Source: Chloroflexota bacterium
GTDB lineage: Bacteria; Chloroflexota; Dehalococcoidia; Lucifugimonadales; JADFKI01
Assembly: GCA_022565015.1 (NCBI GenBank)
Contig: JADFKI010000082.1
Coordinates: forward strand, 1-12,381
DNA: 12,381 bases
Direction: 5' to 3'
Shown here: positions 6,398-12,381 of the stretch, in pieces
How positions within the stretch are numbered: position 1 is the stretch's first letter
Layout: each line of letters begins with the position of its first letter
Program-made: the position numbers and the translations under genes
Notes under the pieces: model-generated
The model's database searches: none
The model's input: the letters and a program-made list of their open reading frames with translations, nothing else
Told to the model about the DNA's origin: nothing

Positions 6398-6526
6398 CGG
6401 GTGCGCAAAAGACGCGGATTTAGGGCTGCCGCGGCCCAATTCAAGGCGTCCACGGTTGCGTGATTCGAACCGCCGCCATTAATGTTAATCTTATGTATTG
6501 ACCCTGGGACATATGAAGGACGTAGC

Positions 6527-7171
6527 ATGCTGGGTTTCATTGGGGGCACAGGTCCCGAAGGCAGGGGACTGGCACTGAGATTCGCGTTGGCCGGAGAGCA
6601 GATAGTCATCGGCTCTCGAGAGGCCGACCGTGCTATACAGGCGGCGGAAGCCATCGGGAACGTTGTGCCCGCGGCATCGGTCCAGGGCGCGCTAAACAGC
6701 GAGACGGCGCGGGTCTGCGACATAGCGTTTGTCGTCATCCCTTATGCCGCGCAAAAGCCGACGCTGGCGGCGCTTCGCGATGAGCTTGCCGGAAAGATCG
6801 TCGTCGTCGTCATTGCGCCCCTTGCTTTCGATAAGGGTGTAGCCAGGGCCGTCACGGTGGAGCAGGGATCGGCGGCGCTGGAGGCGCAGGACCTGCTGCC
6901 GCAATCCACCATCGTGGGGGCGTTCCAGAACTTGAGCGCCGACGAGCTTCTGAGACCGGAGAAGTCCATGAACTCCGACGTCATCGTATGCTCTGATGAC
7001 GGTGCCTCGAAAGAGAAGGTCATGAAGCTGGCCGAGCTAATCCACGGCACTCGCGCGGTGGACGGCGGCGGTCTCGCCAACTCCAAATACGTGGAAGACT
7101 TCACGGCATTGCTCATCAACATCAACAGGATATACAAGGCCCACTCCATGGTGAAGATTGTCGGGATCTAG
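6527..7171 (+). CDS. npdG: NADPH-dependent F420 reductase
   Basis: This 214-residue cytoplasmic enzyme transfers hydride between NADPH and the deazaflavin cofactor F420. It begins directly with the Rossmann motif 'MLGFIGGTGPEGRGLALR'. A typical NADP-binding segment follows ('IVIGSREADRA', about 28-38), then 'DIAFVVIPY' near 65-73 and the C-terminal 'GGLANSKYVEDFTALLININ' type ending seen in the NpdG/Fno family. I chose the ATG at 6527 because GAAGGA lies 6 bases upstream and the protein then starts where the family starts; an in-frame ATG at 6482 would add 15 unlikely residues and has no ribosome site. Its presence implies an F420 pool and F420-dependent enzymes elsewhere in the genome. It is divergent from the EF-G-like gene and probably co-transcribed with the protease 9 bp downstream. 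Confidence 0.9.
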   Translation: MLGFIGGTGPEGRGLALRFALAGEQIVIGSREADRAIQAAEAIGNVVPAASVQGALNSETARVCDIAFVVIPYAAQKPTLAALRDELAGKIVVVVIAPLAFDKGVARAVTVEQGSAALEAQDLLPQSTIVGAFQNLSADELLRPEKSMNSDVIVCSDDGASKEKVMKLAELIHGTRAVDGGGLANSKYVEDFTALLININRIYKAHSMVKIVGI

Positions 7172-7180
7172 GAAGCGTCG

Positions 7181-8416
7181 TTGATACTACATCTGGGGCT
7201 GGTAGCAGGCGTGATGGCCGTGATGGCAGGGGCCGGCGGCGGTGACCTCTCGCCCGATCTACAGCAGTGGCAGCCGATCAGGGTCGTCTCCGCCTCGCAT
7301 CAGATCAATTTTCCAGACGGCATCGAATTGCGCCTGACGGCCACGGCCGACGCAGACATTTCGGAAGTCACCGTTTACTATCGTGTCGGCGGCGGAGACG
7401 CTTCGGTTTACGGATATCCCGAGTTTGAGTCCTCCAAGGAGATCGAATCGACCTTTACATTTGCAACCAGCGGGCAGTCCTACATCCCACCCGGCGTGGA
7501 CATCGAATATTACTACGTCATCAAGGATGTGGCGGGCAACAGCCTGGAGACGGAGCCCTTCACGCTGGAGTATCTCGACCCGACCTACCAGTGGCAGCGG
7601 ATGTACGTGGGAGACCTGGAGCTTCTGTGGCACGACCGGCCTCGCAGGCTCGTGGGGGACGTCGCGGCAGACGTTATTGAGCGGTCAAGAGCCGCTAAGC
7701 AACTGCTTGGCATCTCATCCCCCACACCCATGAAGGCCGTGATCCTGAATAGCTTCGTAGAGACCTCAAAGAGCTTCCCAAACGTTAGCGAAGCGGCCTC
7801 GGAGGGACACGTGTACGGAGGCTTCGCCCTGGGGGAGTTCGACACCTTCGTGCTGGGTAGCCTGAGCGTAGACGGCATGGTCCACGAGATGACGCATCTC
7901 TATGTTGACGAGGCGATAGAGGGGCCAGGGGTCCGCGTGCCTTCATGGCTAAACGAAGGCCTCGCAATGTATTTCGAGTCGGGTCCCAGAGGAAGGGACC
8001 GCATACTGGCTCGCGCCGCGGTAGGCAACCGGCTGATTCCGCTGCGGTCCATGGGCGCCGTGCCGGGAAGGCCGGATGACATAAGGACCTTCTACGCCCA
8101 GTCCTGGAGCATCGTCAGGTACCTGATCGACAGCCACGGCGAAGAGGGAATGTCAGACCTGCTGGCCGAAATTGGCGACGGCGCGCCCGTGGAGGCCGCG
8201 GTGCAGACCGTATACGGGAAGAGCATCGAAGAGATCGATGCCGAATGGAGGAATAGTCTTGCCCGGAGGACCAGTCTGTTTCCGAGGCCCGATCCGGGCA
8301 CGTTCGGGACCTCCATGCTCATCGGCGCCGCCATGGCCGCGGCGATGCTTGCCGTGGGTTTTCGTTGGTTGAAGCGCCTGGTAAGACCTCCGGACGTCGA
8401 GGACACGGAGCTGTAG
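7181..8416 (+). CDS. membrane-anchored gluzincin metalloprotease (Peptidase MA-like)
   Basis: This 411-residue predicted exported zinc protease starts with a short hydrophobic segment (about 2-18) that is probably a signal peptide. An Ig/FN3-like beta domain follows (about 35-132, with 'VTVYYRVGGG' and 'IEYYYVIKDVAGN'). The catalytic domain holds zinc motif HEMTH at 235-239 and third ligand E259 in 'WLNEGLAMYFE'. A helical segment leads to one C-terminal membrane helix (378-396) with a basic cytoplasmic end. This matches the Peptidase_MA-like group of gluzincins, whose substrates are mostly unknown. The start is TTG at 7181, supported by GGAAG 5 bases upstream and by the signal-like N-terminus; a later GTG or ATG inside the hydrophobic stretch would shorten the signal. 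The 9-bp gap after npdG implies co-transcription, though a functional link is not obvious. Confidence 0.85.
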   Translation: MILHLGLVAGVMAVMAGAGGGDLSPDLQQWQPIRVVSASHQINFPDGIELRLTATADADISEVTVYYRVGGGDASVYGYPEFESSKEIESTFTFATSGQSYIPPGVDIEYYYVIKDVAGNSLETEPFTLEYLDPTYQWQRMYVGDLELLWHDRPRRLVGDVAADVIERSRAAKQLLGISSPTPMKAVILNSFVETSKSFPNVSEAASEGHVYGGFALGEFDTFVLGSLSVDGMVHEMTHLYVDEAIEGPGVRVPSWLNEGLAMYFESGPRGRDRILARAAVGNRLIPLRSMGAVPGRPDDIRTFYAQSWSIVRYLIDSHGEEGMSDLLAEIGDGAPVEAAVQTVYGKSIEEIDAEWRNSLARRTSLFPRPDPGTFGTSMLIGAAMAAAMLAVGFRWLKRLVRPPDVEDTEL

Positions 8417-8430
8417 TACTCTGGCCCCGC

Positions 8431-9236
8431 TTAAGGCTTCAGGCCCACGGCGGAGCCGTCCCAGCCCCACGACGAGTCCACTTCCAGTCCCAGGTGGGCC
8501 ATCGCCGTGGCCGCGACATCGACCACGCTTGTCTCCTCCAATTTGGCGCCGGTCTCCACGGAAGGGCCGTCCAGTATCGGAAAGACCGTTCTGTGCTCGG
8601 GGATATCAAGGCCGTGACTGTTCCGAGTGCCGCCGTGGTCGCTGCTCAGCATGACCAGCCAGTCCTCGTCAGTGTTGGCGCGGCGGTCCTCCACTACTTC
8701 CATGAGCCTTCCGACCAGGGCATCCACGACTTGAGTCGCTGCTAAGTATTCCGAGCTGTCCGGGCTGAACGCGCTCGTATGGCCAATCGTGTCCACTTCA
8801 TCGAACTGAACGAACGTGACGTCAAGGCCGTCCGATTTCAAGACCCTGCAAGCCTCATGCGCGACCTCCTCGTCACTGCCGAAGCTGACCGAAATATCCG
8901 GCGCCGTAGAGACTATGCGGCCGATGGGAGCCCAGTTCACGATGGAGGCGCTGGTCGCCTCGGGCATGAGCTGCTTGACTCGCCCAAAGAAGTGTGGGTA
9001 CTCGGAGTACCGGGCGCCCGCAAGCGTGTTGTCGGTGACCACGTGCTTGTCCTCCCACACACCGGTGAGCATGCTGGACCAACCCGGACCGCTAATCGTG
9101 AAGCGGCATGTCTGCGTGTCGAAACTCGAAGCGCCCCTTCTCACCAACGAGTCCATTACCGGAGCGTCCGCCGCTAGAAGAGCGTCGGGGCGACAGCCGT
9201 CTATGCCGATTATCAGGACCTTTTCTTCACATTCAT
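8431..9236 (-). CDS. alkaline-phosphatase-superfamily hydrolase, apparently frameshifted near its start
   Basis: This metal-dependent phospho- or sulfo-ester hydrolase is related to type I phosphodiesterases. Numbering from the in-frame ATG at 9156: a nucleophile region 'TISGPGWSSMLTG' with likely Ser22, metal-site motifs 'DEVDTIGH' (119-126) and 'SSDHGG' (171-176), and further His at 181 and 188. That ATG is too late. The same frame upstream encodes 'KVLIIGIDGCRPDALL' (9222-9175), which carries the first metal-binding Asp of the superfamily. No ATG, GTG or TTG precedes this block in frame before the TAA at 9258-9256. The good ATG (9236) lies in another frame and reads M-N-V-K-K-R-S then stop. 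One extra A in the AAAA run at 9224-9221 would join the two perfectly. Either the sequence has an indel error or the gene is broken. The full protein would be about 268 residues. It converges on the protease gene with a 14-bp gap. Confidence 0.82.
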
Positions 9237-9349
9237 TCGTCTTTACCGTTGTCCTTTAGCCGGTGAGTCCATTCTTGTCGAATGCGCAACCCGGCACGAT
9301 TCAGTCCATAATGGGCCCGCAAAGAGTTTGCGATTCCGCCGATTTCCTG

Positions 9350-9393
9350 TGATAGAATACCCCAAAATCGCGACCTTGAGCCAGAGGGAAGGG
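9350..9393 (+). promoter_or_regulatory. extended -10 promoter and RBS of the MBL-fold gene
   Basis: TGATAGAAT at 9350-9358 is an extended -10 (TGn plus TAGAAT); a weak TTGCGA at 9328-9333 stands 19 bp upstream as a possible -35. Transcription would begin near 9365. The leader then carries AGGGAAGGG ending at 9393, just before the ATG at 9395. The same -10 hexamer appears in front of the EF-G-like gene. Confidence 0.55.
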
Positions 9394-9394
9394 C

Positions 9395-10165
9395 ATGGAG
9401 CTAAGGGTATTAGGGGCCCACAATCTCGAAAGCAAGGACACCAGGATGGAATGCCATCTCATAGATGGAGTCCTGGCCCTGGATGCCGGCAGCCTCACCC
9501 GCAGCCTGAGCTTCGAAGAACAGCGCGGCATACGGGCGATTATCCTATCCCACAGGCATTACGACCACGTTAAGGACTTGCTGCCGTTGGGCATCGCGGT
9601 CAGGGATTCGGGCACGACCGTTGATATTTACGGGATCGAGGACACGCTGAATTCCGTCCGAGAGCGCCTGCTGGATGGGTTGCTGTTTCCAGACTTTCTC
9701 AAGAGCCCATCTCCTGAAAACCCTACGTTCCGGCTTCACACCGTGGAGGTCTACAAAGAGTTCAAGGTGCTGGATTACACGGCAATGGCCGTACCCGTGC
9801 CACATTCGGTGCCGGCCGCAGGCTTCCAGATATCGGACGGAACGGTGCGACTCTTCTACACCGGCGACACGGGCAGGGGCCTGTCAGAGCAGTGGAAACA
9901 CGTCTCGCCGCACGTCTTGCTGACGGAGGTCACCTTCGGCAATGAGCACGAGTCCCATGCCGATCTAGTGGGCCACCTGACACCCAAGCTCCTGCACGAA
10001 TGCCTGGAGAGCTTCAAAGAGGTCCACGGCAGCTATCCGCGAGTGCTTGTCTCCCACGTCAACCCTCCGTGGGAGGAGGCGGTCCGCTCCGAGCTCGAGG
10101 AGCTGACGCAGAAGACCGGCCTCGAGTTCCTTGTAACCGAAGCCGACATGGTCATCACGCTGTAG
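9395..10165 (+). CDS. MBL-fold metallohydrolase (RNase Z / class II phosphodiesterase-like)
   Basis: This 256-residue cytoplasmic metallo-beta-lactamase-fold hydrolase shows the binuclear metal motif 'SHRHYDH' (H53, H55, D57, H58), 'PHSVPAAGF' (H137), 'YTGDTG' (D158), 'HADLVGHLTP' (H188, H194) and 'SHVNPP' (H221). The order and the opening 'MELRVLGAHN' resemble the RNase Z/ElaC and class II cyclic-nucleotide phosphodiesterase branch, not beta-lactamases or glyoxalase II. It is shorter than a typical RNase Z (about 300), and I see no clear flexible-arm insertion, so tRNA 3'-end processing is not assured. The substrate is unassigned. It has its own promoter and ribosome site, is divergent from the phosphatase-superfamily gene, and lies 154 bp before the deacetylase gene. 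Confidence 0.85.
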   Translation: MELRVLGAHNLESKDTRMECHLIDGVLALDAGSLTRSLSFEEQRGIRAIILSHRHYDHVKDLLPLGIAVRDSGTTVDIYGIEDTLNSVRERLLDGLLFPDFLKSPSPENPTFRLHTVEVYKEFKVLDYTAMAVPVPHSVPAAGFQISDGTVRLFYTGDTGRGLSEQWKHVSPHVLLTEVTFGNEHESHADLVGHLTPKLLHECLESFKEVHGSYPRVLVSHVNPPWEEAVRSELEELTQKTGLEFLVTEADMVITL

Positions 10166-10236
10166 ACCACCTGAAGGCCCGTCCCACTGCACACTCGACC
10201 CTTCACGCCCCTAGTTCTTTCCTGGTTTCCCACGTG

Positions 10237-10250
10237 TACAACATGCTGTA
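10237..10250. promoter_or_regulatory. imperfect palindrome upstream of the deacetylase gene
   Basis: TACAACATGCTGTA reads as an inverted repeat with 12 of 14 symmetrical positions and lies 70 bp before the deacetylase ATG, next to a CACGTG hexamer at 10231-10236. It could be an operator; I know no regulator to assign and see no good promoter hexamers beside it. Confidence 0.25.
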
Positions 10251-10319
10251 ACCTTTACCAGGACTCATTGAGACCGCGATAGACGTTATTTTGCAACGCG
10301 GCGACTCCAGGGGAGAATA

Positions 10320-11453
10320 ATGCCGAGAAGGTCCATATTCGTCTACGATGACACGCTCTCCGAGCACGTCCTGAGCACCGAGCACCCCATGAAGCCCGTC
10401 CGCCTGAAGTACACGAACGACCTGCTCCAGGCATACGGTGCGTTCGACGCGGGCAACGTCGATCTGGTCGCGCCAAGGCAGGCCACGGAAGACGAGCTCT
10501 TGACGTTCCATACGGCGGACTACCTGGAAGCGGTGCGTGGCCTAAGTCGTAACGACCCCAGGGTCAACGCCTCGAAGTTCAACTTCGGACCGGGAGACAA
10601 TCCCGCCTATGAAGGCATTTACGAGGCGTCGTCATCGTCAACGGGCGCATCGCTGCGGGCCGCCGAGGCGCTGATATCGGGTGAAGCCGACGCGGCGTTC
10701 AGCATATCGGGCGGCCTTCATCATGCCATGCCGTCCTACGCCTACGGCTTCTGCGTCTTCAACGACCCCGTCATTGCGATCAAGCGGCTGCTGGCCGAGG
10801 GCATGAAGGTGGCCTACGTGGACATCGATTGCCACCACGGCGACGGCGTGCAACACGCCTTCTACGACACGGACCAGGTGCTGACCATCTCATTTCACGA
10901 ATCGGGCGCTTTCTTGTTTCCGGGAACCGGCTTCACCCAGGAGGTGGGCGCCGGACGAGGTCGGGGGTACTCGGTCAACGTCCCGCTGTATCCCTATACC
11001 TCCGACGAGGTGTACCTCTGGGCCTTCAACGAGATAGTGCCGCCCCTGCTAAGGACCTTCAGGCCGGACGCGCTGGTGACGCAGCTGGGCATCGACTCGC
11101 ACTACGCCGACCCAATCACTCACCTGGCCCTCACGGTGCAGGGCCACGCGAGGGTAGTAAAGGAGCTTTCGGAGCTGGCTCCATCCAGGTGGCTCGCGCT
11201 GGGCGGAGGCGGCTACGACCTGCATGCCGTGGCCAGAGCATGGACGTTGGACTTCGGTGTCATGTCGGAGCAGGCGTTTGCCCCCGAGATCCCCGAGCCC
11301 TACCGGACGCAATACCAGGTGGAGGCGCTGGCTGACCCGGATGAGCTGCCGATACAAGACTCGGTCGTCAAAGACACGAGAACATTCGCCGAGACGAGCG
11401 TGAAGGCCGTGCAGGGCCTCGTGTTCTCGGCCCACGGCATAATCACCGCCTAA
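10320..11453 (+). CDS. histone deacetylase-family (AcuC-like) zinc deacetylase
   Basis: This 377-residue arginase-fold deacetylase is close in length to bacterial AcuC proteins (about 380-390). Residues that match the class I HDAC active site are the tandem His in 'GGLHHA' (H134, H135), 'DIDCHHGDGV' with zinc ligands D170 and H172 plus the second His-Asp pair H173/D175, zinc ligand D259 in 'LGIDSHYADP', and transition-state Tyr299 in 'LGGGGYD'. All key residues are present, so it should be active on acetyl-lysine or small acetylated amines. In bacteria AcuC removes acetyl groups from acetyl-CoA synthetase; no acs or acu gene is in the window, so the substrate is open. The residues after 310 are a family-typical variable tail. 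The ATG is preceded by GGGGAG at 10310-10315. It is probably transcribed separately from the MBL gene 154 bp upstream. Confidence 0.92.
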   Translation: MPRRSIFVYDDTLSEHVLSTEHPMKPVRLKYTNDLLQAYGAFDAGNVDLVAPRQATEDELLTFHTADYLEAVRGLSRNDPRVNASKFNFGPGDNPAYEGIYEASSSSTGASLRAAEALISGEADAAFSISGGLHHAMPSYAYGFCVFNDPVIAIKRLLAEGMKVAYVDIDCHHGDGVQHAFYDTDQVLTISFHESGAFLFPGTGFTQEVGAGRGRGYSVNVPLYPYTSDEVYLWAFNEIVPPLLRTFRPDALVTQLGIDSHYADPITHLALTVQGHARVVKELSELAPSRWLALGGGGYDLHAVARAWTLDFGVMSEQAFAPEIPEPYRTQYQVEALADPDELPIQDSVVKDTRTFAETSVKAVQGLVFSAHGIITA

Positions 11454-11484
11454 TTTTTTTCCTTAACAATCATGGCTCGGACAT

Positions 11485-11769
11485 TTACGCCCGCGCTTCA
11501 GCGTTGGTCCGCTGCATCTCCGCTAACGACAGGATGTGGAAGACGACCGCGTATGGGACGAGAAAGAGCGGGATCAAGCCAGTGGGATAAAGCAGTAGCT
11601 GATTAGGCTGGTCAAACGCGAACAGTTGGAAGGGCGATGTCGACGAACTCGTAAATCCAAAGTAGAACGCGCTGACGAAATCCGTTCCTCTCTCCTTGAT
11701 TGTTGCGTTTTTCACAGTCCATGTTCTTTGTACTGCGTTGGGGCGAGAAGTCAAGGCGAACAGGGACAC
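11485..11769 (-). CDS. small single-TM membrane protein, unknown
   Basis: This is a 94-residue frame whose second half looks like a genuine membrane protein: 'PFQLFAFDQPNQLLLYPTG' leads into a hydrophobic helix (about 58-81) and a short charged end 'EMQRTNAEARA'. I do not recognise the family. The first 40 residues are less convincing. The proposed start is GTG at 11769, one base after the stop of the upstream gene, with no clear ribosome site, so it depends on coupling or the true start lies further in. It converges on the deacetylase gene with a 31-bp gap. Confidence 0.5.
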   Translation of the reverse strand: MSLFALTSRPNAVQRTWTVKNATIKERGTDFVSAFYFGFTSSSTSPFQLFAFDQPNQLLLYPTGLIPLFLVPYAVVFHILSLAEMQRTNAEARA

Positions 11770-11770
11770 C

Positions 11771-12381
11771 TTAGCGGAGTAGCTTCAGGGTGTTTCTATC
11801 GAATTTAAACCCATCAACATTGAAGTCGCCCTGTAGGCTAAACGTTTCTGCTTTTGGCCCGCGGAATTGGTAAGACACCCGAGCCTCAATCTTCACCGGT
11901 ATATATTTGACGTTCCCCCGGTAGTATCGGAGAGGACCATTCTGGGTCACCGATATTTCGTGTACGGTTCCTGGTCCTTTTCTGGTATCACTAATTATTG
12001 GAAGAAGGAGAGTTTTCATCTCTTCAGATGTCCCGACCTGGAAGGGCGTGAGGGCGCGAATCTGTCTAGAAATACACCAGTTTTGCCTGCAGGTGTCGCC
12101 TACAAGGCGGAAGACCCAGTCGGATAGGTAAGCTCCAATCGGTTGTTCAGAGCTACCCATTATCTTATCCTCCCCTGGTTTGTATATGCCAAAGCCCAAA
12201 GTTACTCCCTTGGGGAGAGGCAGGTCGGGGGCAGCATCAAGGTTAGCTGCAATAGATGGGGTAGAGATCTGGGCAGCGTGATTAGGAACTGGCTGGGATT
12301 GGATGTTCTCAATAACACAATCTTGTAGAGGACCTATGCCTCGTAACTGATCCCCGCTGGGCAATCTCCCCTTCACTGTTA
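11771..12381 (-). CDS. hypothetical protein, probably 5'-truncated by the window edge
   Basis: This is a reading frame of about 200 codons that stays open to the end of the window; a GTG at 12376 is the only start in view, has no visible ribosome site, and may be internal. The visible part has a Pro/Ala-rich low-complexity stretch (30-55), a middle region with two Cys (C96, C101), and a C-terminal region of alternating hydrophobic residues suggesting beta strands ('VKYIPVKIEARVSYQF', about 156-171). No membrane helix or enzymatic motif is seen. I do not recognise it; the composition would suit an exported beta-rich protein. The next gene starts one base after its stop, so the two form an operon. 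The local GC is lower than in the deacetylase gene beside it. Confidence 0.55.
   Translation of the reverse strand, partial: TVKGRLPSGDQLRGIGPLQDCVIENIQSQPVPNHAAQISTPSIAANLDAAPDLPLPKGVTLGFGIYKPGEDKIMGSSEQPIGAYLSDWVFRLVGDTCRQNWCISRQIRALTPFQVGTSEEMKTLLLPIISDTRKGPGTVHEISVTQNGPLRYYRGNVKYIPVKIEARVSYQFRGPKAETFSLQGDFNVDGFKFDRNTLKLLR

Noticed and set aside
6455..6480. T-loop-like GGTTCGAATC (minus strand) suggesting a tRNA
   Set aside because: The bases flanking the loop do not form a T-stem, and no acceptor or anticodon arm can be drawn around it.
6376..6738. Minus-strand frame of 120 codons across the EF-G/npdG divergent region
   Set aside because: It overlaps the strong EF-G-like promoter and the start of npdG and encodes a composition-driven sequence with no family likeness.
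9219..9224. Programmed -1 frameshifting to express the phosphatase-superfamily gene
   Set aside because: A -1 slip would restore the frame, but the site is not a proper slippery heptamer, it lies five codons after the ATG, and such frameshifting is not known to me for this family. An indel is simpler.
11406..11460. Hairpin (GCCGTG 11406-11411 with CACGGC 11433-11438, inner GGCC pairs) plus T-run as a terminator of the deacetylase gene
   Set aside because: The stem lies inside the coding region and 15 bases separate it from the T-run, so it does not fit an intrinsic terminator; the T-run alone is weak evidence.

Overview
The window looks like a bacterial chromosome segment of moderate to high GC, with compact genes and short gaps. 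An F420-dependent NADPH reductase, an EF-G-like GTPase, an AcuC-type deacetylase and a Peptidase-MA-like protease together would suit Chloroflexota of the Dehalococcoidia/SAR202 type, or another F420-using phylum. That placement is inference from gene content and memory; no rRNA or marker gene here settles it. No tRNA, rRNA, CRISPR array, transposase or integrase was found.

Left part (1-4097). Bases 1-330 are AT-rich and carry a truncated fragment of an NMT1/THI5-type substrate-binding protein, abutting the end of a minus-strand signalling operon. That operon runs, in order of transcription: membrane histidine kinase (1488-2777), Rcp1-like single-domain response regulator (1042-1491, ATGA overlap), and a second response regulator with a C-terminal Cys-rich module (332-1036, 5 bp downstream). 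A 355-bp AT-rich divergent region with two palindromes separates it from a plus-strand pair: a one-TM His-rich protein (3133-3495) and a four-helix membrane protein (3492-4097, ATGA overlap). I recognise neither. The kinase's extracytoplasmic loop is rich in Met and His, the second regulator ends in a His/Cys/acidic tail, and both membrane proteins carry His/Met clusters. Together these suggest a metal-responsive module, perhaps copper, that I cannot match to a named system. This is the most interesting part of the window.

Middle part (4098-8416). A non-coding stretch with a strong minus-strand terminator precedes an EF-G-like GTPase (4299-6335, minus), which has a good promoter and ribosome binding site. 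Divergent from it is an F420:NADPH oxidoreductase gene (npdG, 6527-7171), followed after 9 bp by a membrane-anchored gluzincin-type metalloprotease (7181-8416).

Right part (8417-12381). A convergent minus-strand alkaline-phosphatase-superfamily hydrolase appears to be frameshifted at its extreme N-terminus (a run of four A where five would restore the frame). Divergent from it is an MBL-fold hydrolase (9395-10165), then a zinc-dependent histone-deacetylase-family protein (10320-11453). The last 0.9 kb is less GC-rich and holds two minus-strand genes of unknown function, the upstream one probably cut by the window edge.
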